A stretch of DNA of 64,000 nucleotides from Taenia hydatigena (taxonomy: Eukaryota; Platyhelminthes; Cestoda; Cyclophyllidea; Taeniidae). This document shows, piece by piece, positions 1 to 12,000 of this stretch. The notes under the pieces were generated by a model that ran no database searches, was not told where the DNA came from, and saw nothing but the letters and a program-made list of their open reading frames with translations. The stretch covers positions 16,976,574-17,040,573 of the forward strand of contig JADWOT020000009.1 of the NCBI GenBank assembly GCA_036345935.2. The letters are read 5' to 3'. The number at the start of each line of letters is the position of its first letter. Position 1 is the first letter of the stretch. The position numbers were made by a program, and so were the translations under genes.

Positions 1-490
1 TAAAGCTTACATCATAAGCAACAACATTGCTTTTAACAAGTACATATGGCCTTTGAATTAAGTATCAGACATTTCTAGAGAAACGCGCAGAACATCAACG
101 AATCGAGCTATCACGCATTTTACTGCCTTTCCTCTTAGTGACATCGCCACCGCCTCCTTCAGTCGCCCTCCCACTCCCTCCCAGCATACTCACCGTCAAC
201 ACAGCACATCGTTTCCTTAAGCGCTGTTGGTTTGTCATCAATTCTCTCTCTCCTCGTGGACCACCAATTGCAGTCCTCGAAACCTCTTGTATGTGAAGAG
301 GCGTTTAATTGCAGGGTGGTTGGTGCGTATTCGCAGATTCGGCCTGTTTGTGGACTGTGCTTAGGATGATAAAGGTACTTGATACCCCTCAATTAGGGCA
401 TCTTGTGTGCTGTTTGGTAGTGGTGAGGAAGTGACCCGAATGTGTAGTTTGACGGGATTAGGCGTCCCTCTCTTATGCTGCCCTCATCTA
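1..490. repeat. Segment paralogous to 58,380-59,040
   Basis: The block shares many strings in the same order with about 58,380-59,040, for example the 'gtatcagaca' region, the 'tcgccctccc' pyrimidine-rich stretch, the 'ggaccaccaatt' stretch and 'ttatgctgccctcatct' at the end. The right-hand copy carries extra sequence. No coding exon is recognised in either copy; open frames in the two are not conserved. It is an old direct duplication with many substitutions and indels. Extent was estimated by eye. Confidence 0.55.
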
Positions 491-3480
491 CCCAATCGTC
501 CATCCACCTATCCATCCGCATAGATTCCATTCGTGAGAAGGAGACGTAAGGGAATAGTGCTTGCTCACGCGATTTGCATTGTCGCAGTGGTAAACTGGAC
601 AGCGCTACAGCTCCTTGCCTTTTCTCTCAAGTGGCATTTGGCTAAAATTATGCGGTAGAACATTCTGTTTTTAACAAGAACACTTTGAAGCCCACTAACA
701 TTCCACGGAATACAACCAGCGTCAGCTGAATTGTTTGGTGGCTTAACTGCTCTGTTGAAGTAAATGTCATCATGCTGCAGCGTCCTTCTACAAAAAATCA
801 CTTTTTTACTTAGTTTCCTTTAGACGTGAGTTCTACATGCAATTTTTCTGCACTCGATCGGCATTTGCGTCTGTGATTCAACGAGTGACCTCCACCGTCA
901 TAAATGAGATTTTGCTGAGTCTGATGTATGTGCTCAACTACTTTTCTGAACGGTTGGAAGTGGGCACCAAGTTAACGCAATCTTCTGTGTTTGGTGCATT
1001 GCTTACCTGTAAGTTTTCACACCCCACACCCTGGGCTACGCTAACAGACTCTCGAATCTTCTGCACATTGACAAGAAGTGTGCAGTACTCGCGCTTAGTC
1101 TCTTTTGTAGTGATTAGGGAATATAATTACCTCCTTTTAGATGTTATCATCAATACGAACTGGGTTGAAATTTCTGTCGTTGTGTTAGGGCAGGAAGCTC
1201 GCTGGCAGGGATATCGTTGCAAACGTCTGTTGCGTGATGCATGTTTAGTAAATGAGATGGCGTGGCACACGTCTCGATCCACCGAACGGATTGCGCTATG
1301 GATGAATGGAAGTATGAAGATGGACTGGTACTGAACAGCGACGTTAATATTTGAGCAAAGTGGCACAGATGATTCGATGCAAAGCATCACGGCGCGGAAA
1401 ATCGAAGTAGGTAATTATTCTCTCCAAAGTAACGTTTTTGAGGCACAATGCATGGCGCATATCTTTCTTATATAATGAGCGCGGAAAATGGATAATATGC
1501 CTTAAAATAAAGCGCGTTGGACAGCAAATATGCAAGGATCATCCATGGTGAGTGGCATTAGTCGCTGACTAGGAGTGGCTCTTAATGAACTCGCCCTGTA
1601 TTAGCAATACCATGAGAAGGCTTAGAACTTTTATCTCACCTTATTTCCTCACTTGACCTAGTAAAATGAGTGTTTGTTTAAACGTCAAATGCTCGAAAAT
1701 AAGCCATACATTCAGTGTCAGATAATGCGGACCTCTAACACATAGAGTGCTTATCCTCGCACCCATACCAGACATTCATATCGACATCCGACTAGTTATG
1801 AACACTTGGCTGTCCATCTCCTCCAGTCAACGAAGAGCACGCTCAACAAATAGGCTTAGAGTTGCTTATTTGCCCGAGGTGGCGAGGAGAAGCACGCAGT
1901 TCGAGTCCATGAGGGTAAGATGCTTTCGGCCACAAGGCTTTGATTTTTGAAAGATCTTTGCATCTCTCTACCACTCGTGTCACACCTTGTTCCAGTTTGA
2001 CCTCCACAGCAATCAAGGTGCATGCGCCATGATTTCAATAAACAACACGATTTACTTTTGCATCCACTTCCAACGTAATAGCCGAGTTGACTACCTTCCC
2101 GAAGCATCTCTCCTCTTGTCACATCTGAGTTAAGCTGAGTGGGTTCAGGTCAGAGGTGGGTAAAAGAGAGTCCCTAAAGACAGTACGATACCCCCATACC
2201 ACCAATCTCCTGCTTCCCTGAAACAGTACGTACTTGGGTCGAGCTCCGTCTATCGACTCCAATACAGAGCTAGGCCATCAATTAATTAACCTTGCCTGAT
2301 GGCGTTCAGTTTGCATTACCTTTTAACTTCACTTGTCTGTCATGCTCATTTCACTCCACTTCTGCGTGCAATCACGTTGACCCGCAAGATTTAAGCTTGA
2401 GTGCTTGATAGTGCTTTTCTAGGTGGGGAGGAGCAACCGACCGCCAAACCAATGTCTACGACTGTGTCTATTAAGATTACTCAAAGGGTGGTTTCTCTGT
2501 GCTTGTGGTCTTCTTCTCCATTAAAAGCAAAATTAATAAAAGAAACCCCTTTGTGAAGGAAGCTTACTTATAGTTTTGCATTGATGGTAGGTTTCTTTTC
2601 TTGGCCAAGAAAAGAAAGGAGCTTGGAGAGCAATGGGTGGCTTTAAACGGTATGTTCTCGCGCTGCTGATTCATGTCAGGGAGCCCTGCTTTGTGTACGT
2701 CATTTATCGCCTATGTTGGACAATTACTCATATGACAAAGTGGCTTGGCACCGCTAATTTTGTTGCATTTAAGGGTAAAGGGAGGCTGCCAGCAGAGCGA
2801 TGCTGTCGAACACATTCGGTATCAGCTCTACAAGTAAATTAAAAAAAAACCGTAGTAAATGACACGGCTTGCATGCTCGCAATGTGTATATAACGATTTT
2901 GGGAGATAAATAAAGCTTCAACTTAAAGTGGAAAAGCGGTTACAGTAAGATGCATGGCATAACTGTGATTCAAATCGATGGGGACCACGTACCACACATC
3001 TGTGACTTAGAAATTCAGGCCGATAGCCTGCAACGACCATTCAAAATAGGCACATCCAACAAATTCATGTCATTTCCCGCTTTACACGTCCGAATTGTCT
3101 ATTTCAATTCCACACGACTTTTAGTGCTTTTCTTGAACCCCACCATGCAGGGTGAGTTTACTGCCTCACTCCTGCACTCTGATCCGCACTCCTCTTTTAA
3201 CCTTTGCATTTTGGCTGCACAATGCTCCAAGCAGTTAGCACTTTCTTGACAAAGGTCAACACCCGACGCCAAGGCAATAGTAAAGAACAGATTTTTTTGT
3301 TTTCAAAACAGACTCATTCCCTGTCAACTGATTTAAATCTCCACTTAATTGCCATGGGAGCTGTTTTGGCTGCAGAGCAAAAAGAACCCGTTAGAAAGCG
3401 TATTTTGATCTATTTTCATGGTCATGCTCGCGGTTCAGTTCGGAACCTTAGCAAGGCACCTTAAAATAATCATTTATCAA
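491..3480. other. No recognised gene
   Basis: No family exon, splice-flanked conserved frame or structural RNA was found here. The longest open frame (837-1,334, + strand, 165 codons) has no recognisable domain, no duplicate elsewhere in the window, and another frame overlaps it on the opposite strand, so it is not called. The rest is AT-rich unique-looking sequence, including a run of A at about 2,840. Confidence 0.5.
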
Positions 3481-3489
3481 TCCTAACAT

Positions 3490-4600
3490 TCATCCTTACA
3501 GAAGCTTGGCGATTTGCTATAGACAAGGCAAAGCAGATGTCGCCACATTGGTTTTTCGGAAGACCAACCATATCTTTATGTAGGACATGACGGTTCTCCC
3601 TCTTTTCGTCTCCATGGAAAGTAGTTTCCAAATCCATTTCCTTCCAGCATTCGCCCAACCTTAAGAGCATTATCATCTACTTGTTGTCACGACTTCAATT
3701 TCTTTAGTAAACCCTGTTCTGACACTAGCAATGCATCCCACTGCTTGGCTGCTTTGCATGCTGTAGATTGATGCAACTTCAATAGGGCACTTATTAACCA
3801 CTGAAAAAGTATGTGGTAGTAATAACAGAATCATGGCCAAACACTTGCGAAACGACGTGGAAGGCTCACCTTGTCGAAACATTTTGTGCTTCAACTTCAC
3901 TTCTAATGGCGTCTTAGTGACAGTCTTGATGGAATGTATGACAATCTCTACTAGAATTGAATATCTACGCCCAAGTGCAGATAATAAGTACGAATTGGAA
4001 GCCAGCGACGCTCGAACCAATGGAAACGACGGATAAGAATGTGCAGTCCAATCTACCATATCCACTTTACTTGGATCATGTCCACAAGGGAGCTTACATG
4101 GCCGTACTTTCTGCCCATCTTTAATAGAACAAGTGATTTACATCCGAACGTGTTGGTTCAACAGCTCTTTAATATGGTAATTGCTGCCTCTTGAGGACAA
4201 ACACATCGATGTACTCTTAAATACTGCTACCAATGTGTTGAAAACCTCACCTACGCCTGCTTCTCTGGTCAGACATTCGCAACCCTCACCACCATGTAAT
4301 TGGCGTTTTGAAAACCACTTGAAAGCTACTAATTCTAGTCAGCAAATCATCTTACATCCAAAGAGCGATTTGATCTCAACGTCGTCTATATATTTTGGCT
4401 ACTCAAGCGTAGTTGCAGTTCCATTCCCTTCGCTTTTGCTTCCGCTGAGGACCACGAGGCAACAATCAGTGAGTTGTATTTTGACACTTGGTCCTCATTA
4501 GTGTGAATGTAAAATCCTTTGCTGAATACCTATTTTTGCTTCTAAACAGATTATTGCACATCCATTCTGGTGCATTCATTCATTTTGATGCCATCATAAT
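3490..4600 (+). repeat. R3-R4 block of the gene-flanking duplicon
   Basis: R3 (about 3,490-4,100) matches 29,160-29,750, 48,060-48,600 and 62,760-63,330 in the same orientation: a 'tctccatggaaag' motif, then 'cgcccaacctt..gagcat', then 'caatgcattccac'. R4 (about 4,150-4,600) matches 21,190-21,330, 48,720-48,870 and 63,400-63,560 around 'gaggacaaacacat'. In minus-strand loci these blocks lie on the far side of exon 3. Here they run into an oppositely oriented gene copy, so a rearrangement joint lies near 4,600. Confidence 0.55.
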
Positions 4601-4663
4601 TTCAGGCTATGAGTAAATGCGATTAGTCGTTTCGTTGCGTTAACGATTTGCATGAGTTGTTAA

Positions 4664-5258
4664 AGGCCAATTCCCAGGGAGCACTTAACGCAATATCACT
4701 CTCATTGGGGTCCTGTGAGTTCTCTCCATCCGCCTGAGTTGGATTAGGGAAGCATTGAAAAATGGCCTCGATAAGGAAGTCGCAATAACGGCTGAGTTGA
4801 CTTCTGACACTGAATCCAAAAACACCGGCATTTGCGTACCGCAGGGAAGACGAGGCTCTTCTTGACGGACTGATGTTCAACACATTACCTATCGCAACTG
4901 CCATCGCAGTGCGTGATTCAGCATGATTTTTTGAGCAATGGGCACCAGTAAGCTGGTATACGCAGATATACGCTAAATGCCATATTGAAAGCTATTATTC
5001 ACCGATATTACCAGTAGAGGCATCAACTGCCACCTTTAAAAATGGCACCACTGAGCGCCTATTCTTAGCGCTCGTTGCCAAACATCTTACAGTTGAGAAA
5101 TGTGCATGCTTTGCGCGATGTAATCATCAGAATGCAATTTTTACACAGACGAAAAAGAAGGAAACGCCGCAAAGACTAGCGGATCTAGTGTAACCTCCAC
5201 AATCGTTGGGTTTCTCCTCATCTGCATAGCGACAGTCCATGCTAAAACGCTTGTGTGA
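4664..5258 (+). pseudogene. Fn3 oncosphere-antigen family pseudogene, plus strand
   Basis: This is the only family copy on the + strand with readable exons. The Fn3 exon relic runs from about 4,664 to 4,947 and ends at an intact-looking donor (CCA|GTAAGC). It keeps the family's WGPV and IRLSW motifs at the DNA level but is broken by a 2-bp deletion between them and a second frameshift near 4,850. Exon 3 (5,149-5,258) follows an ACACAG acceptor in the expected phase and reads DEKEGNAAKTSGSS, then a hydrophobic stretch. Its usual stop has mutated, so it runs four codons further to TGA at 5,256-5,258. No signal-peptide exon was found upstream. The block is inverted relative to the other copies, together with its downstream R blocks. 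Confidence 0.75.
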
Positions 5259-5660
5259 GTCAAAGTAAATTGCTTAACCATCCACCTTACTTTGGTATCA
5301 AGACGCATGGCTTGCGCTTTCAAACCAACTCTTCCTGCCTTGCCGACATCCATGGTATTAAGGGTGCTCCACACCCACACATTCTTGCTTAATTAACATT
5401 AATTTAACATCTCATGGTGGGCAATCCCGGATTAACAAATGCACGAATTTGGCACATTTATTTGTGGTTGAATGGAACAGAACGAGAAGTCGCTCTTCAA
5501 CTTGTGGTAGAAGGTAGGCTAACACCTTATTAATAACCTCACTATCCGACTCTCGTGCTCGACAGACTTGTGATTCGGGGTGTTTCAGTAAAGGAAGGAA
5601 TGAGTAGATAGGATTCACCTTATTTTCATCATTATTTCGCTCTATGACCCACAATGCTCA
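5259..5660 (+). repeat. Conserved 3' flank of the plus-strand pseudogene
   Basis: The sequence is the inverted counterpart of the strip beyond exon 3 in the minus-strand genes (for example 49,690-49,910), sharing the 'gacatccatggt' motif and the 'cacgaatttggcacatttatttgtggttgaatgg' strip. It supports the view that the whole duplicon, not just the exons, was inverted. No coding role is seen. Confidence 0.6.
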
Positions 5661-5989
5661 AATAATAATTTAGCAGTTCACGCAAATGGACCGGCGCAAC
5701 CGGTCTGTCAACTGTTCATCATCATGGGTCACCTTCAATTCTTCAGAGTTGTGGTTCTCATCACATTGTTGTCATTAGGAATGCTGATATGATGCGATCC
5801 AGAAATGGACAATATGAGGAATCAGGTAGGCACCAGATCTGCAATTACCATTCCAAAAATCACTAGTCAAACGTGTATCACTAAAGGTTTCGTTGAGTGG
5901 TTAACGTGGCTCCCCATTTTTTTTCGAAATTTTTTTGGCCACGTTCAATGGAATGTGCACACTAGCACACTATGGCACGTTTCCGCATA

Positions 5990-7100
5990 GAGCAAAACGG
6001 AGTAAGTAGGAAAAGAAACTACATGCCTAGTGGGAAGATGTGTTCGTTGGCCTTCATATCGCTGGCGAAAGGGGGCAACGTTGAACGGCATCCAGAAAAC
6101 CACTGCAGTTGATGTGATGTGGTCTGGTTTAAGTTCAGCAAACCCTCGTAAATGCAATTTCAACCCGATGGCATGGAAGTGCGTATGAACTTACTTCAAG
6201 TCGCATAATAGTCGTTGTGGTTGTTGCCGCGAAAATGCGGACGAAACATTGCTCAACAAGGAAATTGTTCATAACCCTTTTCGTCTTTTCATGGAAGCGC
6301 GTACAGCATCCACATTTTCCAAGACATTTGTAGTAGCAGCTAAGAGTACATCAATGTGTTTATCCCAGGGAGGCAACACTTAATCTCCCGCCCTGCTACA
6401 GTTAAGAGTTCTTGAGCCAATACATCTAAGTCAAAAACATTTATGCTATTAAGAGCAGATGGAAAGTACCACCACATAAACCAGCCTTAAACATGGTCCG
6501 AATAGAAGTGAACAAGGCAGATTGCGCATCATATACTTTTTCATCTCGTCCATTAGTTTGAATCGTACCAGCTTCTAATATTCATTTTGGTATGCGTTCT
6601 TAACTTTATTGGGACTGTCTCGCTTTCCCTTGAGACATTAACTGAGGCACGTTTGAAGTACGGTTAAAGTGCTCAGTGATCTCACATGCAAGAATGGAGG
6701 CGGTAAAGTACAGGTGTATCTCCGTTCTTACTAACACACATTCCCGACGATTAATAAAAGGCTTGTCGGAGTCGAATCAGTCAGCAGCATGCATTGCAAC
6801 AAAGTAGTGGGAAGCATCGCCAGTGTCAGAACAAAGATGGTAAGGTAATTTAATTCCTAGTGATGAAGTAGATGGCAGTGCTCTCAATGTAGGGTGAGTG
6901 TTGTGGAAAGTGAGATTCGAGAACACTTTTCTAGCGAGATGACAGAGAGAGAGCTATTATGACCTATATAACGATGTTGATAGCCTTTCAATAGAAACCG
7001 CTTTGGCGACATCTGCTTAGTCTCGTCTGTATTGAGTCGCTAACCTGCTTTTGGGATGAATGTGAGGGCAGATACCTGATTTTGCACAATGCCTTGCTGA
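5990..7100 (-). repeat. Inverted R-R4-R3 block
   Basis: Read on the minus strand, about 6,270-5,990 matches the R block, including 'aactgcagtggtt'. About 6,230-6,400 resembles R4, and about 6,840-7,000 resembles R3 with the 'gtagatggcagtgctctcaa' motif. The order is the mirror image of the order beside the minus-strand genes, as expected for the inverted locus at 4,664-5,258. No gene is seen. 5,661-5,990 holds nothing recognised. Confidence 0.5.
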
Positions 7101-8329
7101 TGGATTATTGTGAACGATGAACGAATCCTACGGATGCCATAAGATGCGAATAAGCTGGACGCGACACATGGAATTCTCAGTGAAGAACGTTAGTCAGTGA
7201 GAAGATATGCTACTTTGTATCGTTTTGCTGACTAACCGCTTTGGATAGAGCAGTGACTGCATTAAAACTTATGGCATTTATTTGAATCGTTTTCCACTAA
7301 CTTAGGGCCAAGTGGGGACCAAGTATTTTAGCAGATAAAACCCGATGGGGAAGGTAAAGAGGGAGCAATAATTTCGCATTTGATGAAAAATTGTTGGACG
7401 GCAATTCACTTTATCTTGTCCGCACCTCGTAAACGATCAGTGGTGCTGCTGCCGGCGCAACGCATACAAGTGAATTGTTGCTACTTGTAGACTCTTGTAA
7501 AATTTAGTTGTCAGGTAGAACTGATGAGCTGGTGGAATTCTGCCTTGCTAGCATTTCAAAAAGGCATCTGACGTTCTTCCAAAGAGGTTAAAATCACTTG
7601 CTGTCCATGTGGTGGTGGTCATGTCGGTCAATAAAAAGGTTTAGTGCCCGAACAACTGGCTTCGCAGCAGTGGTTTCAACCATCCGATATCTCAGACGTC
7701 GAATTGCTAGACGACGGATGTGTGGCACGATGTGTGGTAAGGGAAGACAAAATCACAGCAGGTTTAGCTGAGTTCGAACGTGTAGCATCTTGGCAGTTGT
7801 GTTTTCGATTCTTCAATGTTTCCATTAAGACCTTCGAAAATACGAAGAAGGCTCTTCTTCGCACATCAATATAGAACGGGTGGAGCAGATATTATAGCTA
7901 GTAGACTTAACCTCAGCGGTTATAAACTGGCATCTGTTTGTTTGCAAAGCAACACAAAGTGATGAAGGCACCTTGTCTATATTACTGTAGATGCTCGCCC
8001 ACCTTGTTAAATTCGTGAGGCTGTCAACGCATTCACCCGCTTCATTTTGAACACTTCACCCCATTTCACCGCAAAGGAGAGAACGCCTTCCCACCCTGTT
8101 CCATTCAACCACGAATAAATTTGCTAAATTGTTGCATTTTATGCTCAAAATGCATCCAAAACAAGACATTAAATATTTGTTAATTAAGCAAGAACGAATA
8201 AGAAGTGAGTTATATTCGACACCATGGATGCTGGAAAGGCGGAAAAAGGAGGTGGAAAATCCGGGTTATGCGTCATGATATTGGACGAAGATGGGTGATT
8301 GGGAACTTGGCATTGATCGCCGCCAACGA
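7101..8329. other. Intergenic; last part is the 3' flank of the next gene
   Basis: No exon was recognised from 7,101 to about 7,990. From about 8,000 to 8,290 the strip matches the 3' flanks of the other family genes ('gaggctgtcaac', 'cattcaaccac', 'accatggatgc'). It probably holds the 3' UTR and polyadenylation region of the minus-strand gene that stops at 8,330. Confidence 0.45.
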
Positions 8330-10307
8330 TCAAGCAAGAACTACCGCCACATACGTGAAGAGGAGGACAAGGATCGCGGAGGTTATACCAGGTCCGCTAG
8401 TCATTTCCACACTTCCTTTCTCATGGTCTGTGTAATCAAGATACTATGCTACTTATATTGTGTCGGGCATCCACATCTCTTAACGCATGAGAGCACAATA
8501 TTGGGTGTTATGGATGGGCGGTCAGTGTGAGCTCAAACAAAGCTTGTGTGCAAGAACGTCGACTGATGCCTCTTCGGGTAAATGCAGGCAAATATCATCA
8601 TTAATGCGGTTTGCACAGCATAATTGAATGGACTAGCTTACCGGTTCCAAGTATTTGAATAATTTTACTGAATTCCAGAAATGGAGTTCCATTATGCATT
8701 GCCATCACAGTCACCCTGTATGATGTGTTGGGCACCAGCCCGTTAAGAGTGATTTCGCCCTCACTGATGTGCACAGAAGTAGACTCCTCGAATCCGGGTT
8801 GAGAAGTTGACACTGCCTTTATTTTGATTCTCCCATTGATAGCTTCATCCCAGCCTGGCGATCGCCAACTGAGGCGAATGGAATGAGAAGTCACAGGCTC
8901 CCATCGGAAGAGGTTTTGTAAAATGTCTTCGTCTGGAATAGTCCAAATCACAACGTAGGAGAAGTGTCATTTAGCCAAAATGACAACTCACTGGCGTCAA
9001 TCACATTTGTTGAGACTTTTGCGACCGGGAACTGAAGCAAATTATTCATTTGATGTGGCATTTGCAAGGCATAGATGAAGGCAAACCAGACCATGTTGCA
9101 ATAAGTGCAGTGGTTTTTTGATGCAGCTCAGCATTCTCTCCTATTCTGCTAGTAGTATGGGGGGAAAACAGTATCTTACTGAAAATGCAGGATCTTCGTC
9201 CACCTGGCCAGTTAGTCCCTACGTTGAAACTTGTCACAGTGAGCATCCTCACTTAAGTGAAACCGCAGGGAATCGAAAAAGGAAGGAAATCCTTGATCGC
9301 TTGACAAGTCCGCCGTTAAAACACATCTGACTAGTGAATTTTGCTGTGACAAATGCGTAAATGATGCCTGCAAGAATCCTTTAGTCTCTCGATTCATTGA
9401 CTGCATCTACTCAGCATTCCTCAAGACAATACGCCAGTAAGAACCACACCTATGCAGACTCGACAGGAGTGGAAGTGCAAACGGTAGTTATAAGCAAGAT
9501 TGAATGCAGCACGTCGAAATGAAGATGACCGGTGATAAATTAATGGGCAAGACAATTGAAGTTTTTACATTATAAGAATAACCAAATTGCTCCATGTAAA
9601 CTCTGCATTATGGAGCAAAATTTAGTTGCGGGTTCTACGCATAGGCGCCCAGTTACGAACTCATCTTAAATTGTTAGTGGATGCGCCATTTCACAGCACA
9701 ACCACACGTGTTGGCTTGCCAATGCCCTATGTCTGAATTTCTTTGCTTAATTCCAAAATTACAGTTCCATTGTGCATTACCTTCACGGTCACATTGTATG
9801 ATGCGTTGGGCATGAGATCGCGAAGAGTGACCTCTCCTTCGCTGAGGCTCGCAAACACTGACTGCACGGGTGTGGAGTCAGAAGCCGATACTGCCGCCAG
9901 TCCGATTTCTCCATCAAGCACAGCCTCTAATTCATTCATGCCCCAACGTAAGCGAATAAAACGAGAATCTGCAGGGTCTCAATAGAAGTGTTTTTCAGTG
10001 ATTGTTTTCTTAACATTGTTCCTTTAGTAAAATAGGAAAAGTTCTAATCAGCCTCATTACTACCTAGTGGTTTGATTGCATGTGTCCACGACCCGGCAGA
10101 ATGACAGGCTCAAAATGAGTGGAAGTAGATGAATGGAGATGCTTAGAGGAAAAGTTTGTGACTAAAAATGTCTTGATGTGTTAGACGCTTGTATGCTTAT
10201 GCTTGTGACACTCAAATGTAAAAATACAGCTTACCGACAGCTTTTACATGCTCCTTAGCCAAAACGAAAGTCGTCAGCAGAATAAGACACAAGTGATGCG
10301 CCACCAT
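8330..10307 (-). CDS. Fn3 oncosphere-antigen family protein, two-Fn3-exon gene with one dead exon
   Basis: Family members are small secreted or surface Fn3 proteins of tapeworm oncospheres. Exon 1 (10,235-10,307, 73 bp) encodes a signal peptide with core HHLCLILLTTFVLA and ends in a GTAAGC donor. The functional Fn3 exon is 8,642-8,932 (291 bp): acceptor TTCCAG, FRWEPV near its start, IRLSW, a Tyr-corner-like LVPNTSY, donor GTAAGC. Exon 3 (8,330-8,427) starts after ACACAG, reads DHEKGSVEMTSGPGITS, then a hydrophobic tail ending LA-stop. All junctions are phase 1, giving 462 nt and 153 aa with no stop. Between exon 1 and this Fn3 exon lies another, dead Fn3 exon (9,720-10,021), so an intact product requires it to be skipped. 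A two-Fn3 layout with skipping of the first Fn3 exon is described for the related Taenia solium 45W-type gene TSOL45-1. The promoter looks weakened. Confidence 0.7.
8642..8932 (-). other. Functional Fn3 exon of the 8.3-10.3 kb gene
   Basis: The exon is 291 bp, exactly 97 codons, flanked by phase-1 junctions, so it can be included or skipped without breaking frame. It is 12 bp shorter than the 303-bp Fn3 exons of the single-Fn3 genes. The same shorter type is seen at 15,263-15,552 and about 52,300-52,590, which marks the downstream Fn3 exon of the two-Fn3 genes as its own subfamily. Confidence 0.8.
9060..9330 (+). repeat. R block inside the intron between two Fn3 exons
   Basis: The block matches the R repeats at 15,860-16,230, 21,300-21,760, 37,880-38,290, 48,880-49,290, 53,770-54,130 and 63,600-63,960 around 'gtgcagtggtttt' and 'atgcagctcagcattctc'. 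In single-Fn3 genes R lies beyond exon 3. Here it lies between the two Fn3 exons, which suggests that a second duplicon lost its exon 3 and fused with its neighbour. Confidence 0.6.
9720..10021 (-). pseudogene. Dead upstream Fn3 exon
   Basis: This relic Fn3 exon follows the signal-peptide exon at 10,235-10,307. It keeps LMPNASYNVTV and the ELSKEIQ end strand. In frame, the conserved Trp (FKW) is a TGA stop at 9,979-9,981, and a TAG stop at 9,727-9,729 sits just before the exon end. The exon is 302 bp, one short of the 303 needed for phase 1, and the donor is GC (GCAAGC) instead of GT. Inclusion would truncate the protein. It probably remains only as intron sequence. Confidence 0.8.
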
Positions 10308-10340
10308 CTCACCACAACTGCCAACAATTCGCAGCTCATG

Positions 10341-10353
10341 GCGCATTCATGAG
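10341..10353 (-). promoter_or_regulatory. Decayed TATA region upstream of the 8.3-10.3 kb gene
   Basis: At the place where the active-looking genes carry CTTATAAATA, this copy reads CTCATGAATG on the minus strand, about 40 bp before the ATG. The surrounding upstream strip ('tatcagcctatatgctctcc' at 10,370) is still recognisable. Core TATA bases are lost, so transcription may be weak or use another start. This is inference from comparison within the window. Confidence 0.5.
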
Positions 10354-11190
10354 AATGCTTTACTTGCGTATCAGCCTATATGCTCTCCTCGCCCTGACCC
10401 ACAAGGCAACTTCTACGCATTGTGGTGTGCTGGAATGCGTGTGTCCTCCCGCATTCAACTTCCACGCTTCTTATCATAGTGGCAAACTGCTACCAAATTT
10501 GAGAAAGCGTGCAGTGAACACTCACGCCACGCATTGTCCTTCGAGTTAGTTAGGCAAAAGTTATTTAGAGTAAGGTGGAGAGCTATGAATCGCCTACATC
10601 TTAAAAGTGCACTTGTATCGTTTGGAAAATTACATACACCAAATGAAGAATGCGACTGCTATTATGACTTCGTTAGCCCATTCTGTGGCTTTTTACACGC
10701 GCAATGGTGAGTTGTGAAAGAAATCGAGACATTTCATAGAGACGAGGCTTCCGCCTCTCTGATGTATTATTCTTCTCTCCTCCTTACACATGGTTAGCAG
10801 AAGAGGAAGCAGTGTTGAAGTGTATCAAAGCAAAAGTCGTGGTATCGAAGACACCACAGAGAAGGCGCTACACGTAAGAATGCTGCATGAGCTGCTACAC
10901 TACTCCTTCCCCACTAACGGCAACACAATTCTTTCGCACTACATTAAACTCAGTCCACACTTTATGCACCCTTCGCGCAATCCGACTGTCATGGTAATGC
11001 AGATGACGTCAAGCACGTTTTAGCACGTCGGCACTCATTGAAACGCCTTCAAAATCCCCATTGTTATCAATCCTGAAGACGGCCAATCTCGTCTCCCTGT
11101 AATGCTTTTGAGACCCTCCCACTGCCCATAAATACATTTACCTCGATTCCTTTTGTGCTTAACTTAGACAGCACCAAAATTGACTTGATT
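10354..11190. repeat. 5' flank (R5 block) of the 8.3-10.3 kb gene
   Basis: The strip matches upstream flanks of other copies: the promoter-distal part to about 10,560, then 'agcagtgttgaagtgtatca..tcgtggtatcgaagacacc' at 10,810-10,855, comparable to 32,290-32,340, 40,740-40,790 and 55,690-55,745. No exon is recognised; the 77-codon frame at 10,790 is not conserved in the other copies. Confidence 0.5.
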
Positions 11191-11329
11191 TCATGCCTAA
11201 CATCACCCTAATATTACTTGGCCTGCCACTAGCGATGCAAGGGAGGAAGTCTTAATGAAAACACTTGCTGGTAACAAGTAAAATATGCACCCCTGCCATA
11301 ACAAACTGATCTTTTCGAGTGTTTAATGA

Positions 11330-12000
11330 AGGGTTTCATCAGAGTGAGACCAAAGAATAATGCGGTGAGACCAGTCTGGCAAACAAATCAAATAGACATA
11401 AAATGGTTCAAGGCGAGTAAATGTTGTAGGAAATGAGAAAAATGAAGACATTTTGCAATAGAGAGAGGATGGACCATGGGTGGTGTTGATCACAATAAAG
11501 TGATGGTATCGTTTTAATTAATGTCAACGTGGCAACACGTGCTTGACCCTGTGTGGACTACCGTGGTAGAAGGATCCTGTGAGACATGCGTGAAATAAGA
11601 CCACTACAATAAGAATAAAATAAAATGAATATAAAATAATAAAATAAGTCTACTACAGTTTTGTTGACAAAAGAAGAGAGAAAGCAGCATGGCAGGTTGT
11701 GATGAAGTGTCACGTGCTGCATCATAGCAGTGGTATTTTCGTGAAGGCTACGTTTTCATGAATGCTGTTAAAAGAAGGCAAAATTCTCCTGCTCGTAAAA
11801 TTGGAGGATAGGAGGAGAAGTAGTCTTTTCAGCTAATGAGTTTGGCATCGGTATTATCAGACTGGCATCTAGCCATGCCATTCTGATATGTGGCCTCCTC
11901 TTATGCTGAAAAATTGCAAAATCGTCCTTGGAGCAGTAAACTCAGGAGTTATTGGACTAATGCCGCCTTATTGTTTCTCCGGCTGTCTCCACAAGTAAAT
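11330..12000 (+). repeat. Segment paralogous to 56,540-57,060
   Basis: The two regions share, in order, 'accaaagaataatg', a 'gtggatcaca'-like stretch, an 'accatggcaga'/'accgtggtagaag' pair, and 'agtggt.ttttcg.gaag' followed by a run of 'aaagaag'. Identity is moderate. No coding exon was recognised. It lies on the far side of R5 in both places, so it may be the outer part of the ancestral duplicon. Confidence 0.45.

Noticed and set aside
837..1334. 165-codon + frame, the longest single-copy frame in the left part
   Set aside because: No recognisable domain or signal, no duplicate, and an opposite-strand frame overlaps it. A frame this long is not surprising in 64 kb of six-frame eukaryotic DNA.
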